Below, one piece after another: positions 9,310 to 19,759 of a DNA stretch of 64,000 nt. The notes beneath the pieces were generated by a model, which saw only the letters and a program-made list of their open reading frames with translations, did no database searches and was not told the DNA's origin. The position numbers and the translations under genes are program-made. Numbering within the stretch: position 1 is the stretch's first letter; each line of letters opens with the position of its first letter. Source of the DNA: Flavobacteriales bacterium (GTDB taxonomy: Bacteria; Bacteroidota; Bacteroidia; Flavobacteriales; Flavobacteriaceae); assembly GCA_026993355.1 (NCBI GenBank), contig JALWTX010000016.1, positions 56,561 to 120,560 on the forward strand, read 5' to 3'.

Positions 9310-10572
9310 ATGAAATTAAAATACATCATCATCGCAGGCGTCTTATTAGTTATCGCTTTAACCGTAGCGGCAGCTACCGGAAAATTAGGGAAGTCTGAAA
9401 CCGGCAAAAAAGTTTTTACCCAAAAAGTCAGTCGAACAGATATTATGGAAACGGTAACCGGTTCCGGCAAAATACAGCCTGAAAAAGAAGTTAAAATTTC
9501 TTCGGATGTGTCCGGTGAAATTATTGCTTTGCCTGTAAAAGAAGGCCAAGAAGTCAAAAAAGGTGATTTATTGGTTAAGATTAACCCTGACTTATACCAA
9601 TCCGGACTAAAAAGAGCCAGAGCAGCGGTTGACAATGCACGTGCTAACTTGGCACAAGCTCAAGCCCGCTTAGTAAGTGCCGAGCAAGATTATGAACGCA
9701 ATAAACAATTATTTGCAAAAGGCATTATATCCAAAGCCGATTTTGATAAAGCTCAGACCAATTACAAAGTCGCATTGGCCAATAAAAATGCAGCGCGTTT
9801 TTCTGTCAATTCGGCATTGGCCAATTTGAACGAAGCCAAAGATAATTTATCTCGCACCACCATTTATGCTCCAATAAGCGGGACAGTTTCCAAGCTCAAT
9901 GTCGAAATGGGCGAGCGGGTGGTCGGAACTAAGCAAATGACCGGAACTGAAATAATGCGCTTGGCCAATTTGAACAATATGGAAGCCGTGGTTGATATTA
10001 ACGAAAATGATATTGTTAAAATAAAAATAGGCGATTCGGCTAATGTTGATGTCGATGCTTACTTAAAAAAGCGATTTAAAGGGATTATTACCGAAATAGC
10101 CAATTCGGCTGATAACACTCTGGGTAGTGGTGATCAAATTACTAACTTTAAGGTAAAAATTCGAATTTTAGAAAATTCATACAAAGATCTACTCAAAGGA
10201 AAACCTAAAAACACGTTCCCTTTTCGTCCGGGTATGACAGCTTCGGTAGATATTATCAGTAATGTCAAACATAATGTTTTGGCTGTGCCAATAAGTGCGG
10301 TGACTGTACGCTCTGACACCCTAGCCAAAAGTATGAGGAAGAAACAACCCAAAATGGAAGATGACGCTAAATTTGAAGTTGTTTTTGTTAACGACCATGG
10401 CAAAGCCAAAATAAAAGTGGTTGAAACCGGGATTCAAGATGACCGTAATATCGAAATAAAAAAAGGACTTAAAGAGGGCGAAGAAATTATTGTCGGTCCT
10501 TATAATTTGGTTAGTAAACGTTTAAAACCGGGGGACAAAATACAAGTAGATAATCCTAACAAAAAACAATAA
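9310..10572 (+). CDS. Efflux periplasmic adaptor subunit (HlyD/MacA-like)
   Basis: Membrane fusion protein linking an inner-membrane pump to TolC. An N-terminal membrane anchor (about 4-22) is followed by a biotinyl-lipoyl-like half motif (about 55-90, with GEIIALPVKEGQEVKKGDLL), a coiled-coil hairpin (about 97-170), the second lipoyl half (TTIYAPISGTVSKL) and beta-barrel and membrane-proximal domains. This order fits MacA-type adaptors. It would normally be followed by an ABC permease (MacB-like), but the next gene is an SLC13 transporter after a terminator. Confidence 0.92.
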   Translation: MKLKYIIIAGVLLVIALTVAAATGKLGKSETGKKVFTQKVSRTDIMETVTGSGKIQPEKEVKISSDVSGEIIALPVKEGQEVKKGDLLVKINPDLYQSGLKRARAAVDNARANLAQAQARLVSAEQDYERNKQLFAKGIISKADFDKAQTNYKVALANKNAARFSVNSALANLNEAKDNLSRTTIYAPISGTVSKLNVEMGERVVGTKQMTGTEIMRLANLNNMEAVVDINENDIVKIKIGDSANVDVDAYLKKRFKGIITEIANSADNTLGSGDQITNFKVKIRILENSYKDLLKGKPKNTFPFRPGMTASVDIISNVKHNVLAVPISAVTVRSDTLAKSMRKKQPKMEDDAKFEVVFVNDHGKAKIKVVETGIQDDRNIEIKKGLKEGEEIIVGPYNLVSKRLKPGDKIQVDNPNKKQ

Positions 10573-10591
10573 AACTTTCAGGTTTTTTATT

Positions 10592-10622
10592 AAAAATTCC
10601 GGCTTTGGCTGGAATTTTTGTT
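10592..10622 (+). terminator. Intrinsic terminator after the adaptor gene
   Basis: The arms AAAAATTCCGGC (10592-10603) and GCTGGAATTTTT (10608-10619) pair over 12 bp with one G-U, closing a TTTG loop, and the 3' arm ends in a T-run. It separates the efflux pair from the SLC13 gene. Confidence 0.8.
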
Positions 10623-10685
10623 ATTTAAGGACTTTATTGTCGTAATTTTTTAATAAAAAACCATAACTTTATTAAAAAAATCATT

Positions 10686-12206
10686 ATGGATCAAATAGCC
10701 GATGTTAAAAAAGGAGCTTTTATCGTTTCGCTTGTTGTTTTTGTATTTTTTTTGATTTTCCCTGATAGTTTAGATCAACAACATCCGCAAATTGCTTACA
10801 TGGCCGGATTGGGCCTTTTGATGGCCATTTGGTGGATCACCGAAATGGTACCTTTGGCCGTCACAGCATTGTTGCCGGTAGCATTATACCCATTTTTAGG
10901 AATAATGAGTGGCAAAGCAGTTGCTTCTACTTATTTTAACCATGTAATTTTTTTATTTATCGGCGGATTTTTGATGGCTTTGGCCATGGAAAAATGGACC
11001 TTACACAAGCGTATTGCTCTCCATTTATTATTGTTGATCGGGATTAGTCCGGCGCGATTATTATTAGGTTTTATGCTAACAACGGCTTTTTTGTCTATGT
11101 GGGTCTCTAATACTGCCACCACCATGATGATGGTGCCTATTCTTTTATCTATTGTTGCCAAAATGGAAGAATTAAATACGCCTAAGGCAATAAAAAATAT
11201 TGAAAAAGCCTTGTTGCTGGGAATTGCTTATGCGGCATCCATAGGAGGGATTGCCACTTTAATAGGTACGCCTCCTAATTTATCTTTTGTCAGAATATAT
11301 AAAATATATTTCCCTGATGCACCCGAAATTTCATTTGCACATTGGTTTACTTTTGCCTTTCCACTCGCTGCTATTTTATTGTTGGTAACCTATGGGTATT
11401 TGTACTTTTTGTTTTTTAGTAAAACAACAACTAAATTGAAAATAGGAAAAGGCGTCATTAGTAAAGAGCTTAAAGATTTGGGAGTTATGTCATATGAAGA
11501 AAAATGGGTGTTGAGTTTATTTATAGGCTTAGCTCTATTGTGGCTTTTTAGAAATCCGGTTCGTGTTGGTTCGATTAAAATTCCTGGCTGGTCTGTTTTA
11601 TTTTCACATAGTCAATGGATCACCGATGGCAGTGTAGCGATATTTGTCGCTATTTTGCTTTTTTTGATACCAGCCAAAAATAAAAAGAAATCTCATTTTT
11701 TGATGGATTGGCAAACAGCAGGACGTATTCCTTGGCATATTATTTTATTATTTGGTGGTGGTTTTGCTTTGGCGAGCGGATTCAAGGAGTCAGGGTTATC
11801 AACTTTTATTGGGCAGCGCTTGACAGCTTTACAAAATTTATCACCCATTGTCTTATTACTGATAGTCATCGCAACCATTACTTTTTTAACTGAATTTACA
11901 TCAAATACCGCCACAGTGGAAACCTTTTTACCCATATTGGCCGCCTTGTCTGTTGCGGTAAAAATCAATCCGTTGTTTTTAATGATTCCGGCTACCATTG
12001 CTGCATCATTTGCTTTTATGTTGCCGGTTGCCACACCGCCCAATGCCATAATATTTGGGAGTAATCGTTTAAAAATAAGTGATATGGTAAAATCGGGTTT
12101 TTGGTTGAATATTATAGGCACTGTCATATTGACGTTGGTGGCTTATTTTTATATGACATGGTTATTTAATATCCATTGGCATCATCTACCGGATTGGGCA
12201 TCATAA
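10686..12206 (+). CDS. SLC13/DASS-family sodium-coupled anion transporter
   Basis: A 506-residue inner-membrane protein with about 11-13 hydrophobic segments. The two Ser-Asn-Thr hairpin motifs that define the divalent anion/sodium symporter family are present: SNTATT at 141-146 and SNTATVE at 406-412. The block ATPPNAIIFGSN near residue 455 is also characteristic. Family members carry di- and tricarboxylates such as succinate or citrate, or sulfate, with sodium. The substrate cannot be read from the sequence. It stands alone between a terminator and a convergent gene. Confidence 0.92.
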   Translation: MDQIADVKKGAFIVSLVVFVFFLIFPDSLDQQHPQIAYMAGLGLLMAIWWITEMVPLAVTALLPVALYPFLGIMSGKAVASTYFNHVIFLFIGGFLMALAMEKWTLHKRIALHLLLLIGISPARLLLGFMLTTAFLSMWVSNTATTMMMVPILLSIVAKMEELNTPKAIKNIEKALLLGIAYAASIGGIATLIGTPPNLSFVRIYKIYFPDAPEISFAHWFTFAFPLAAILLLVTYGYLYFLFFSKTTTKLKIGKGVISKELKDLGVMSYEEKWVLSLFIGLALLWLFRNPVRVGSIKIPGWSVLFSHSQWITDGSVAIFVAILLFLIPAKNKKKSHFLMDWQTAGRIPWHIILLFGGGFALASGFKESGLSTFIGQRLTALQNLSPIVLLLIVIATITFLTEFTSNTATVETFLPILAALSVAVKINPLFLMIPATIAASFAFMLPVATPPNAIIFGSNRLKISDMVKSGFWLNIIGTVILTLVAYFYMTWLFNIHWHHLPDWAS

Positions 12207-12232
12207 AAAAAACCGCCCCTAAGGACGGCTGT
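12207..12232 (-). terminator. Terminator for the minus-strand barrel gene
   Basis: Read on the minus strand, GCCGTCC, the loop TTAG and GGGCGG form an imperfect hairpin directly followed by eight T residues that reach the SLC13 stop codon. The T-run is only on this strand, so it best serves the gene at 12258-12872, though the hairpin could also help the SLC13 transcript. Confidence 0.6.
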
Positions 12233-12257
12233 TAAAATAATGATAGGGCTTTAAATT

Positions 12258-12872
12258 TTATTTAAAGAAGTATCCTATTCCGAATTTTATACCACTTGAT
12301 TTAAGATTGCCTGTAGAGTCATCTTTTAATAACTTGCTTAGGCCAGCGGTGTATCTAAGGTCTAAAAACAGACCGTTGTCAAATTTATAACCGGCACCAA
12401 CATTTAATCCGAATTCAGTAGAATTGAATTGGTCTTTAATATCTTCAGAATCCGTTGATGTGTTGCCGTTAAGTGTTAGTTCTGATTCTGAGTCCGCAGA
12501 CATTAAAAAGCCTATTTGGGGACCAAAATTTAAACTGATATTATCATTAACATAATATTTGGCCATAACTGGCACTTGCACATATGAGGTGAAAATAGTC
12601 GTTTTTAAACCGGATGTTTCAAAAACATCGCCTTCACCGGCATAGTTTAATTCGGTGGCTAAGGCAAATTGGTCTGATAACATAAATTCGCCGACTAAGC
12701 CAATTTCAAGGTTAATTTTGCCTTTGGAGTTATCATTCCATGTAGAAGCAAAATTGCCTGAGGCTTTGAAACTGGTAAAACTTCCGGTAAGTTTGGCGCC
12801 AAAATGTGTTTCTTGCGCAGTTAAATTAAATGTGGTTAAAGCGACAAGTGCTAAAAATAATAATTTTTTCAT
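12258..12872 (-). CDS. Small outer-membrane beta-barrel protein (OmpW/PorT-like)
   Basis: A 204-residue exported protein with a signal peptide (about 1-19, ending LTAQE). The alternating hydrophobic pattern suggests about eight to ten strands, and the chain ends with GIKFGIGYFFK, a typical barrel C-terminus. It contains segments such as YVQVPVMAKYYVNDNISLNFGPQIGFLMSA and FGLNVGAGYKFDNGLFLDLRYTAGL of the beta-barrel outer-membrane family. Its function is unknown. It is divergent from the atp operon and ends at its own terminator. Confidence 0.85.
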   Translation of the reverse strand: MKKLLFLALVALTTFNLTAQETHFGAKLTGSFTSFKASGNFASTWNDNSKGKINLEIGLVGEFMLSDQFALATELNYAGEGDVFETSGLKTTIFTSYVQVPVMAKYYVNDNISLNFGPQIGFLMSADSESELTLNGNTSTDSEDIKDQFNSTEFGLNVGAGYKFDNGLFLDLRYTAGLSKLLKDDSTGNLKSSGIKFGIGYFFK

Positions 12873-12952
12873 AATAGTAATTTTTTTGTGTTTTCGTTTT
12901 ACCTACTCCTTTTTTTAGTTGGTTTTTCGGCTTATTCCCAACAATTACAGCG

Positions 12953-12960
12953 CAAATATA
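12953..12960 (-). promoter_or_regulatory. Putative -7 element of the small barrel gene
   Basis: TATATTTG on the minus strand, 80 nt upstream of the start codon at 12872, which would give an untranslated leader of about 70 nt. No convincing -33 TTG at the usual spacing. Confidence 0.45.
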
Positions 12961-13092
12961 ATTCAAAAGTCAAGAGGTAGTAAAAGTTTAAGGAAAATAG
13001 GTTCAAAGCTAGGGATAAATGGTCTGATTAGAGGGCTTGCTTTAATTGCTCAGTTCTCCCATCAAGAAATGATGTCTGGATTTAAAAAAAAA

Positions 13093-13122
13093 TTGTCATA
13101 ATAAAAAAAAATAGTACTTTTG
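13093..13122 (+). promoter_or_regulatory. Promoter of the ATP synthase operon
   Basis: TTG at 13093-13095 and TACTTTTG at 13115-13122 are separated by 19 nt, matching the Bacteroidota -33/-7 consensus almost perfectly. The start codon of atpB follows 19 nt later. This is the best promoter match I saw in the window. Confidence 0.8.
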
Positions 13123-13141
13123 CAAAAATCTTAGACAAGAC

Positions 13142-14290
13142 ATGATGCATAAAATATTAAGATACTTATTCTTAGCTTTATTTTTAAGTAATTTTGGCCT
13201 TTTTGCCCAAGCGCATGAGGTATCTGAGGCAGATCATAAAATTTCTGAACATCATTCCGGCGAAACAAACGGAAAAGAGCAATTTGACGTAGGCGAATTG
13301 GTTGCTCATCATTTGTCCGACTCGCATGATTTTAAATTTGAAATACCTTTTTTTCATAAAACTATTCATTTGCCGGTTATTCTTTGGACAGATAAAGGTT
13401 TAAGCATTTTCTCTTCGGCAAAATTTAAAGGTGATAACGAAGGAAAGGTAGTGGTGACAGACGCCAAAGGCAATCGATTTGTCCGACTGCACGAGGTTAT
13501 ATATTATGCTGACAAGCTAAAAAATGCCGAACATCCTTCGGCTTTTGATTTTAACATGCGTCCTTTGAACTTTTCCATAACAAAAAATGTAACAGGGATC
13601 CTGCTTGCTTTCACTTTGTTATTTATTGTCATGTATTTTTCGGCCAAAATTTATCAAAATCCGAAGAAACTGCCCAAAGGGATTGCCGGATTTGTTGAAC
13701 CTATCATCATTTTCATCCGCGATGATGTGGCTATTCCAAACATTGGCAAAGATAAATATGAAAAATATATGCCCTATTTATTGACGGTTTTCTTTTTTAT
13801 TTTGTTTAGTAACCTTATCGGATTAATTCCATTTTCGCCTTTTGGGTATAATTTAACCGGCAATATTTATGTGACATTTGTCTTGGCGGTATTTACCTTT
13901 ATTATTACCACTTTAAGCGGTAATAAGCATTATTGGAAACACATACTAACACCTGATGTTCCTAAGCTATTATGGCCCATTATGATACCGATTGAAATAT
14001 TAAGTATGTTTACCAAGCCTTTTGCCTTAATGGTGCGTTTGTTTGCCAATATTTTGGCAGGTCATACCATTATGATTAGTTTGGTAGCACTAATTTTTAT
14101 CGGCGGGACTTTAATGGTGTCACCAGTATCGGGCTTTTTTGTCATCTTTATGAGTTTTATCGAATTGATGGTGGCATTTATACAAGCTTATATTTTCACC
14201 ATTTTGTCCGCTTTATTTATCGGGCTGGCTATTGAAGACCATGGACATGAGCATGAACACGAAATCGAAACGAACAAACAAACAGCATAA
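13142..14290 (+). CDS. atpB: F1Fo ATP synthase subunit a (AtpB), with exported N-terminal extension
   Basis: Membrane stator subunit forming the proton half-channels. The essential arginine of subunit a is R299 in LMVRLFAN. Five to six membrane helices occupy about 150-365. The first about 140 residues are unusual compared with E. coli: a signal-peptide-like start (LFLALFLSNFGLFAQA) is followed by a His- and acid-rich stretch (about 25-62) and a folded-looking segment before the first core helix. The C-terminus is again His/Glu rich (HGHEHEHE). Long AtpB forms are common in Bacteroidota. ATG at 13145 is an equally possible start. Confidence 0.95.
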   Translation: MMHKILRYLFLALFLSNFGLFAQAHEVSEADHKISEHHSGETNGKEQFDVGELVAHHLSDSHDFKFEIPFFHKTIHLPVILWTDKGLSIFSSAKFKGDNEGKVVVTDAKGNRFVRLHEVIYYADKLKNAEHPSAFDFNMRPLNFSITKNVTGILLAFTLLFIVMYFSAKIYQNPKKLPKGIAGFVEPIIIFIRDDVAIPNIGKDKYEKYMPYLLTVFFFILFSNLIGLIPFSPFGYNLTGNIYVTFVLAVFTFIITTLSGNKHYWKHILTPDVPKLLWPIMIPIEILSMFTKPFALMVRLFANILAGHTIMISLVALIFIGGTLMVSPVSGFFVIFMSFIELMVAFIQAYIFTILSALFIGLAIEDHGHEHEHEIETNKQTA

Positions 14291-14329
14291 TAAATTTTAA
14301 ATCAGTATTAACCCTAAAAACTATAAATT

Positions 14330-14530
14330 ATGGGATCATTAGCAGGAATCGGCGCAGGATTGGCAGCAATCGGCGCAGGAATCGGAATCGGAAGAATCGG
14401 GGGGTCTGCCACAGAAGCTATGGCACGTCAACCTGAATTCGCTAACAAAATTCAAACAGCTATGCTTATTGCTGCAGCACTTGTAGAAGGTGTTGCTTTA
14501 TTTGCGGTAGTTGTAGCGATGATTAAGTAA
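14330..14530 (+). CDS. atpE: F1Fo ATP synthase subunit c (AtpE)
   Basis: Forms the rotating c-ring. The 66-residue chain is a two-helix hairpin: helix 1 carries the Gly-rich packing motif GAGIGIGRIGG (15-25), the polar loop is ARQPE (32-36), and helix 2 carries the ion-binding glutamate E53 in ALVEGVALF. I see no glutamine in helix 1 or ES pair of the sodium-binding type, so a proton-binding ring is inferred. A strong hairpin follows the stop codon. Confidence 0.96.
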   Translation: MGSLAGIGAGLAAIGAGIGIGRIGGSATEAMARQPEFANKIQTAMLIAAALVEGVALFAVVVAMIK

Positions 14531-14541
14531 TCCGAATTGCT

Positions 14542-14580
14542 GAAAGAAAATCTTAAACGGTTGGTTTAAGATTTTCTTTC
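14542..14580 (+). other. Perfect 17-bp hairpin between atpE and atpF
   Basis: The arms 14542-14558 and 14564-14580 are perfect inverse complements of 17 nt around a 5-nt loop (GGTTG). The descending arm is T-rich (GATTTTCTTTC), so it may act as a partial terminator, an RNase-processing site or a 3' stabiliser of the atpBE part of the transcript. Either would raise subunit c yield, which is needed at about ten copies per enzyme. atpF starts 40 nt later with no clear promoter of its own. Confidence 0.8.
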
Positions 14581-14620
14581 TTATAGCTAAAAAAAATTAA
14601 AACTTAAAAAAAACTGAAAT

Positions 14621-15112
14621 ATGAATTTAACATCACCCGAAACGCTAATTTTTTGGATGACCGTATTTTTCTTGATCTTTTTCTGGTTACTCAAAAAATT
14701 TGCTTGGAAACCCATTTTAAATGCTGTCAAAGAACGTGAGCAATCTATAGAAAATGCTTTACTTGAAGCAGACAAAGCACGTGAAGAAATGGCACGTTTA
14801 CAAGCAGATAATCAAAAAATCTTAAATGAAGCACGTGCCGAAAGAGATCAAATGTTAAAAGAAGCCAAAGTGCTCAAAGAACAAATTATCAATAAGGCAA
14901 GAGAAGAAGCCAAAGCAGAGGCTAACAAAGAAATTTTGAAAGCCAAACAAGTTATTGAAAGTGAAAAGCAAGCGGCTATTAATGAGCTTAAAAATCAAGT
15001 TTCTGAATTATCTGTTACCATAGCCGAAAAAATTCTTGGTGAAGAACTTAAAGATAAAGACAAGCAGTTGAAACAAGCTGAGAAATTAGTTTCAGAAATA
15101 AAATTAAACTAA
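14621..15112 (+). CDS. atpF: F1Fo ATP synthase subunit b (AtpF)
   Basis: Peripheral stalk subunit. One N-terminal membrane helix (about 6-26, LIFWMTVFFLIFFWLL) is followed by a long charged helix (about 35-150) that dimerises and reaches to F1. The length of 163 residues is normal. The gene lies after the atpE hairpin and ends 1 nt before atpH, which indicates coupled translation. Confidence 0.95.
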   Translation: MNLTSPETLIFWMTVFFLIFFWLLKKFAWKPILNAVKEREQSIENALLEADKAREEMARLQADNQKILNEARAERDQMLKEAKVLKEQIINKAREEAKAEANKEILKAKQVIESEKQAAINELKNQVSELSVTIAEKILGEELKDKDKQLKQAEKLVSEIKLN

Positions 15113-15113
15113 T

Positions 15114-15638
15114 ATGAAAGTAGCCAAACGCTATGCCAAAGCCCTTTTTGAATTGTCTGCGGACCAACTTGAAACCGTTCAAAATGATATGCAGTTGATC
15201 AAGCGGACTTTTGAAGAAAATCCGGTATTAATCAAAGTTTTGAAGAATCCAACAGTCCCAGCCTCAAAAAAAATGGCCATTGTCGAGCAAATTTTTGGAC
15301 AAAAGGTATCAGCCGCAACCCGCAAATTATTGCAACTCTTAGGGCAAAAGGACCGTTTAAGCTTGTTGCAAGATATTGCTGTAGCTTTTGACCGGTTATA
15401 CAAAGCGCATAAAGGAATTAAAGAAGCAAAGCTTACCTCAGCTATCCCTTTAACAGATGACTTAAAAAGTAAAATTTTAGCGAAAGTTAAAGACATTACC
15501 GGAAGTAATCAAATCCATTTAATTAACACCGTCGACCCCAGTTTGATTGGCGGGTTTATTTTAAATTTGGACGATTTGCGTTATGATGCCAGCGTGTCCG
15601 GAAAATTGGCAAAAATTAAATCAAAATTAGAAGCATAA
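15114..15638 (+). CDS. atpH: F1 ATP synthase subunit delta (AtpH)
   Basis: Connects the peripheral stalk to the top of F1. The N-terminal helical domain begins KVAKRYAKALFELS, the usual opening of the OSCP/delta family, and the C-terminal part holds IDPSLIGGF-like sequence (VDPSLIGGFIL, about 140-150). Length of 174 residues is normal. It lies 1 nt after atpF and 15 nt before atpA. Confidence 0.95.
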   Translation: MKVAKRYAKALFELSADQLETVQNDMQLIKRTFEENPVLIKVLKNPTVPASKKMAIVEQIFGQKVSAATRKLLQLLGQKDRLSLLQDIAVAFDRLYKAHKGIKEAKLTSAIPLTDDLKSKILAKVKDITGSNQIHLINTVDPSLIGGFILNLDDLRYDASVSGKLAKIKSKLEA

Positions 15639-15653
15639 AAATTAATATATATT

Positions 15654-17234
15654 ATGGCAGAAATAAAACCATCAGAAATTTCGGCAATCATTAAAGAACA
15701 ACTTGCCGGCGTCGATTCAAAAGCTTCTATCGAAGAGACCGGATCCGTCTTGCAAGTTGGTGACGGGATTGCCTTAGTATATGGCTTAAATAATGCACAA
15801 TACGGTGAATTGGTCGAATTTGATAACGGCTCGGAAGGTGTTGTGCTAAATTTAGAAGAAGATAATGTAGGGGTTGTAATTTTAGGTCCCTATACCGATA
15901 TTAAAGAAGGTTCTGGCGTTAAACGTTTAAACCGCATTTTGTCCATTCCGGTAGGTGAAGGTATTATAGGCAGGGTGGTTAACACCTTGGGCGAACCTAT
16001 TGATGGAAAAGGACCCATTCAGGGCGACAAAATTACCTTGCCTTTAGAGCGTAAGGCGCCCGGAGTCATATACCGTCAGCCGGTAACCGAACCTTTACAA
16101 ACCGGTATCAAAGCTATTGACGCCATGATTCCAATTGGCCGTGGCCAACGGGAATTGATTATTGGGGACCGTCAAACCGGAAAAACAACCGTAGCCATTG
16201 ATACCATCATCAATCAAAAAGAATTTTACGACAAAGGCGAGCCGGTCTATGCGATCTATGTCGCTATCGGACAAAAAGCCTCGACCGTTGCACAAATACA
16301 CAAAACCTTAGAAGATGCCGGTGCTATGGCCTATACTACTATTGTTGCAGCCAATGCCTCCGATCCTACACCTATGCAAGTTTATGCTCCTTATGCCGGT
16401 GCAGCTATTGGTGAATATTTTAGAGATACCGGCCGTCATGCCTTAATTGTTTATGATGATTTATCTAAACAAGCTGTTGCGTATCGTGAAATTTCTTTGT
16501 TATTACGTCGTCCGCCGGGACGTGAAGCCTATCCTGGCGATGTTTTCTATTTGCATTCGCGTTTGTTAGAACGTGCGGCTAAAGTTATTGAGAATGATGA
16601 GGTAGCCAAAAAAATGAACGATGTTCCCGAACCTTTAAAACCGATGTTAAAAGGTGGCGGTTCACTAACGGCCTTACCTATTATTGAAACACAAGCCGGT
16701 GACGTTTCGGCTTATATTCCGACCAACGTCATTTCTATTACCGATGGACAAATTTTCTTAGAATCTGACTTGTTTAACTCCGGTGTGCGTCCGGCTATTA
16801 ACGTGGGTATTTCGGTGTCACGTGTTGGTGGTTCGGCACAAATTAAACCCATGAAAAAGGTTGCCGGAACTTTAAAATTGGACCAAGCACAATTCCGTGA
16901 ATTGGAAGCTTTTGCCAAGTTTGGTTCTGACTTGGATCCTGTTACTTTAGGTGTTATCGAAAAAGGTCGTCGCAATGTGGAGATCTTAAAACAAGGTCAA
17001 CATCAGCCTATGCCGGTTGAAGAGCAAGTTGCTATCATCTTTGCCGGTACTAAAAATCTTTTAAAAGATGTTCCGGTAGAAAAAGTAAAAGAATTTGAGC
17101 GTGATTACTTAGACTATTTGAACGCCAAACACCGCGACACATTAGATGCGATACGTTCGGGAAAATGGAATGATGAAATAGCCGATGTATTAACAGCAGC
17201 CGCTTTAGAAATTGCAGCCAAATATAAACAGTAA
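15654..17234 (+). CDS. atpA: F1 ATP synthase subunit alpha (AtpA)
   Basis: Non-catalytic nucleotide-binding subunit of the F1 hexamer. The Walker A motif GDRQTGKT lies at residues 171-178 and the signature [17 protein letters not shown] near 380-396. The 526-residue length is usual for Bacteroidota. A weak hairpin (AAAAACC/GGTTTTT, 17233-17249) overlaps the stop codon region before atpG. Confidence 0.98.
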   Translation: MAEIKPSEISAIIKEQLAGVDSKASIEETGSVLQVGDGIALVYGLNNAQYGELVEFDNGSEGVVLNLEEDNVGVVILGPYTDIKEGSGVKRLNRILSIPVGEGIIGRVVNTLGEPIDGKGPIQGDKITLPLERKAPGVIYRQPVTEPLQTGIKAIDAMIPIGRGQRELIIGDRQTGKTTVAIDTIINQKEFYDKGEPVYAIYVAIGQKASTVAQIHKTLEDAGAMAYTTIVAANASDPTPMQVYAPYAGAAIGEYFRDTGRHALIVYDDLSKQAVAYREISLLLRRPPGREAYPGDVFYLHSRLLERAAKVIENDEVAKKMNDVPEPLKPMLKGGGSLTALPIIETQAGDVSAYIPTNVISITDGQIFLESDLFNSGVRPAINVGISVSRVGGSAQIKPMKKVAGTLKLDQAQFRELEAFAKFGSDLDPVTLGVIEKGRRNVEILKQGQHQPMPVEEQVAIIFAGTKNLLKDVPVEKVKEFERDYLDYLNAKHRDTLDAIRSGKWNDEIADVLTAAALEIAAKYKQ

Positions 17235-17264
17235 AAACCATTGGTTTTTTAAAAATTAATTAAT

Positions 17265-18128
17265 ATGGCCAATTTAAAAGATATACGTACCAGAATTCAA
17301 TCCGTTGGTAGTACTATGCAGATTACCAACGCGATGAAAATGGTATCGGCAGCAAAACTAAAAAAAGCACAAGATGCCATTGAGAAAATGCGCCCATATG
17401 CCGAAAAGCTAACTGAGCTTTTATCCGGACTGAGTGCAAATCTCGATGCAGACTTGGGAGGCGATTATGCTGCCCTACGAGAAGTAAAGAAGGTGCTTTT
17501 AGTCCCTATTACCTCTAACCGTGGCTTGTGTGGGGCGCTCAACACCAATATTATCAAGCAAACGATGCGCTTAATTGACAATGAATATGCCGGTAAAGAG
17601 GTCGAAATTTTGACTATTGGTAAAAAAGCCTATGATCAATTGTCCAAAAAATATAAGGTCATTGCAAACAAAAGTGATTTGTTTGATAATTTAACTTATG
17701 AACATGTTGCTGAAATTGCTCAAGAAATCATGAATGATTTTGTCGACAAAAAATATGATAAAGTCGTCCTGATTTATAATAGTTTTAAAAATGCTGCGAC
17801 ACAGATTGTTAAAACTGAACAGTTTTTGCCTATAAAGACAGATATTGCGGTTGGTAATAAGGTCGTTTTAGACTATATTTATGAGCCTTCACAAGCAGAA
17901 ATAGTTTTAGAATTAATCCCTAAATCTTTGCGTACCCAATTTTATAAAGCAATCAGAGATGCATGGGCATCAGAGCATGGCGCACGGATGACCTCTATGC
18001 ATAAAGCTACGGATAATGCCAAAGAAATGAAAGACGAACTAACCCTGCAATACAATAAAGCCAGACAGGCGGTTATTACAGGGGAAATATTAGAAATTGT
18101 CAGTGGGGCTGAAGCCTTAAAAAATTAA
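17265..18128 (+). CDS. atpG: F1 ATP synthase subunit gamma (AtpG)
   Basis: Central rotating shaft. N- and C-terminal helices form the coiled coil inside F1: residues 1-55 start ANLKDIRTRIQSV, and the end contains ASEHGARMTSMHKATDNA plus LTLQYNKARQAVITGEILEIVSGAEAL. The length of 287 residues is normal. It begins 30 nt after atpA and ends 32 nt before atpD. Confidence 0.97.
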   Translation: MANLKDIRTRIQSVGSTMQITNAMKMVSAAKLKKAQDAIEKMRPYAEKLTELLSGLSANLDADLGGDYAALREVKKVLLVPITSNRGLCGALNTNIIKQTMRLIDNEYAGKEVEILTIGKKAYDQLSKKYKVIANKSDLFDNLTYEHVAEIAQEIMNDFVDKKYDKVVLIYNSFKNAATQIVKTEQFLPIKTDIAVGNKVVLDYIYEPSQAEIVLELIPKSLRTQFYKAIRDAWASEHGARMTSMHKATDNAKEMKDELTLQYNKARQAVITGEILEIVSGAEALKN

Positions 18129-18133
18129 TTTAA

Positions 18134-19672
<1,539 letters not shown>

Positions 19673-19676
19673 AATC

Positions 19677-19710
19677 AAAAATCAAACCGGTCGAAACCGG
19701 TTTGATTTTT
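19677..19710 (+). terminator. Strong hairpin/terminator between atpD and atpC
   Basis: Arms AAAAATCAAACCGGT (19677-19691) and ACCGGTTTGATTTTT (19696-19710) pair perfectly over 15 bp around a CGAA tetraloop. The T-run inside the 3' arm makes this a textbook bidirectional intrinsic terminator, placed inside the operon between two F1 subunit genes. Confidence 0.85.
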
Positions 19711-19759
19711 AAAGTGGTTAAAGATAACTATTTTAGACGTAATCATTAATAAAATTTAT

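Noticed and set aside
12919..13101. 60-codon open frame between the small barrel gene and atpB
   Set aside because: It overlaps the atpB promoter region and the divergent promoter, has no ribosome-binding or family features and is A/T-driven.
14330..14530. Sodium-binding c-ring
   Set aside because: Helix 1 lacks the glutamine and helix 2 the Glu-Ser pair of known sodium-type c subunits.
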